In this document: piece after piece, positions 12,945 to 13,500 of the stretch | Position numbering within the stretch: the first letter of the stretch is position 1 | How the letters are laid out: each line of letters starts with the position of its first letter | DNA from: an uncultured Cellvibrio sp. | Lineage (GTDB): Bacteria > Pseudomonadota > Gammaproteobacteria > Pseudomonadales > Cellvibrionaceae | DNA: 13,500 nt | Assembly: GCA_946886255.1 (NCBI GenBank) | Contig: CAMPIG010000080.1 | Span: 1 to 13,500, forward strand | Direction of reading: 5' to 3' | Notes under the pieces: model-generated | Database searches by the model: none | The model's input: the letters and a program-made list of their open reading frames with translations, nothing else | Told to the model about the DNA's origin: nothing | Translations under genes and position numbers: made by a program

Positions 12945-13500
12945 ATGTCCACACTGAAACTATACGGCCCGGAATTTTCGTATTTTTTGCGTTCGGTTCG
13001 CCTGTTGTGCCAGTTTAAAGGTTTGGCCTATGAAGTCACTCGCGCGCCTTACGGCAAAGACATACCGATCTTCGGCGATGAGCACGCCAAGTTACATCCA
13101 TTCAGGAAGTTGCCGGTATTGATTGATGGGGACCTGGTGCTGCCGGAAACCATGGCCATTGCGTTTTATCTGGAGCGCAAGCCGGGCCCCAGTTTCCTGC
13201 CCGGCTCGACAGAAGCGCAGGCAACAATCCTGGCGCAGGCGGGAATTATTTCGCTGTATGCGCATCAGCACCTGGTTAGGAATTTGTTGCTTGAATTTGC
13301 CTTTCCCAAAGGGGAGCAGGGCAATGTGCGAATCGATGTGGTGAAAGACAATCTCCCCGCCGCTCAGCAGGCCATGCAGTGGATCGCCGATACGGTCAGC
13401 AATGCACAATATTTTATCGCGGAACAATTTACATTATGCGACGCCTATTTGATTCCCATGCTGGATTACATTGATCAACTGCCTGAGCCATTTTGTATCA
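12945..13500 (+). CDS. Glutathione S-transferase-like protein, C-terminus beyond the window
   Basis: An ATG at 12945 follows GGGAGAG (12934-12940) and opens 185 codons that run off the window end. GSTs are cytosolic dimers that conjugate glutathione to electrophiles or reduce them. The thioredoxin-like N-terminal domain is clear: KLYGPEFSYFLRSVRLLCQF (5-24, with Ser12 where many bacterial GSTs have the glutathione-contacting Ser/Cys), FRKLPVLIDGD (53-63, cis-Pro57) and LPETMAIAFYLERK (66-79, Glu68-Thr69 in the gamma-glutamyl-binding position, usually Glu-Ser). The helical C-terminal domain follows, with QFTLCDAYLIPMLDYI in place of the common FTLADAxLxP motif. Family members have about 200-230 residues, so roughly 20-45 are missing. 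The divergent TetR gene and the palindrome between them suggest induction by an electrophile or oxidant. The class and substrate are unknown. Confidence 0.88.
   Translation, partial: MSTLKLYGPEFSYFLRSVRLLCQFKGLAYEVTRAPYGKDIPIFGDEHAKLHPFRKLPVLIDGDLVLPETMAIAFYLERKPGPSFLPGSTEAQATILAQAGIISLYAHQHLVRNLLLEFAFPKGEQGNVRIDVVKDNLPAAQQAMQWIADTVSNAQYFIAEQFTLCDAYLIPMLDYIDQLPEPFCI

Noticed and set aside
12755..13018. 87-codon plus-strand open frame across the TetR-GST gap
   Set aside because: It overlaps the TetR start, the palindrome and the GST start in another frame, and has no ribosome site.
1..13500. CRISPR array, phage, toxin-antitoxin or defence system
   Set aside because: No regularly spaced direct repeats, cas-like, integrase, capsid or toxin motifs were seen; the region is metabolic, regulatory and cell-wall genes.

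Overview
The window looks like chromosomal DNA from a polysaccharide-degrading gammaproteobacterium, most plausibly a Cellvibrio or Saccharophagus relative. This is inferred from three things: a penicillin-binding protein 1B gene followed directly by a TPR lipoprotein in the position of Pseudomonas lpoP, a large TonB-dependent receptor of the Xanthomonas/Caulobacter type, and a run of secreted pectin-active enzymes. No similarity search was possible, so family calls rest on motifs read in the translations.

Layout. (1) Positions 1-35, minus strand: the first 11 codons of what looks like a PfkB-family (adenosine kinase-like) sugar kinase, divergent from the next gene. (2) 174-3142: a cell-wall module of mrcB (PBP1B) and a lipoprotein with one or two TPRs, probably its activator LpoP. 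The lipoprotein gene is flanked by two inverted copies of a 30-bp REP-like palindrome. (3) 3143-3699: a 557-bp gap with several inverted repeats, forming the leader of the receptor gene. (4) 3700-11123: a pectin/rhamnogalacturonan utilisation locus, all on the plus strand. It holds a TonB-dependent receptor, a GH105 unsaturated uronyl hydrolase, a GH28 polygalacturonase-type enzyme, and a secreted ThuA-like protein with a C-terminal F5/8-type-C (CBM32-like) domain. A strong intrinsic terminator follows the receptor. A 104-bp three-armed inverted-repeat element separates GH105 from GH28. A short open frame that looks like decayed coding DNA lies between GH28 and the ThuA gene. (5) 11163-12199, minus strand: an AraC-family regulator, possibly translationally coupled to a 60-codon small ORF. 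(6) 12271-13500: a TetR-family regulator broken by a one-base deletion in a G run, divergent from a glutathione S-transferase-like gene that runs off the window. A perfect 13+13-bp palindrome, the likely TetR operator, lies between them.

Working model for the sugar locus: GH28 cuts galacturonan-type backbones in the periplasm or outside the cell. The receptor imports oligomers across the outer membrane using TonB energy. GH105 removes the unsaturated uronic acid left at the non-reducing end by pectate or rhamnogalacturonan lyases, which are not in this window. The ThuA-CBM32 protein has no assigned reaction here. Nothing in the window shows which regulator controls the locus. I see no tRNA, rRNA, CRISPR array, insertion sequence or phage gene.
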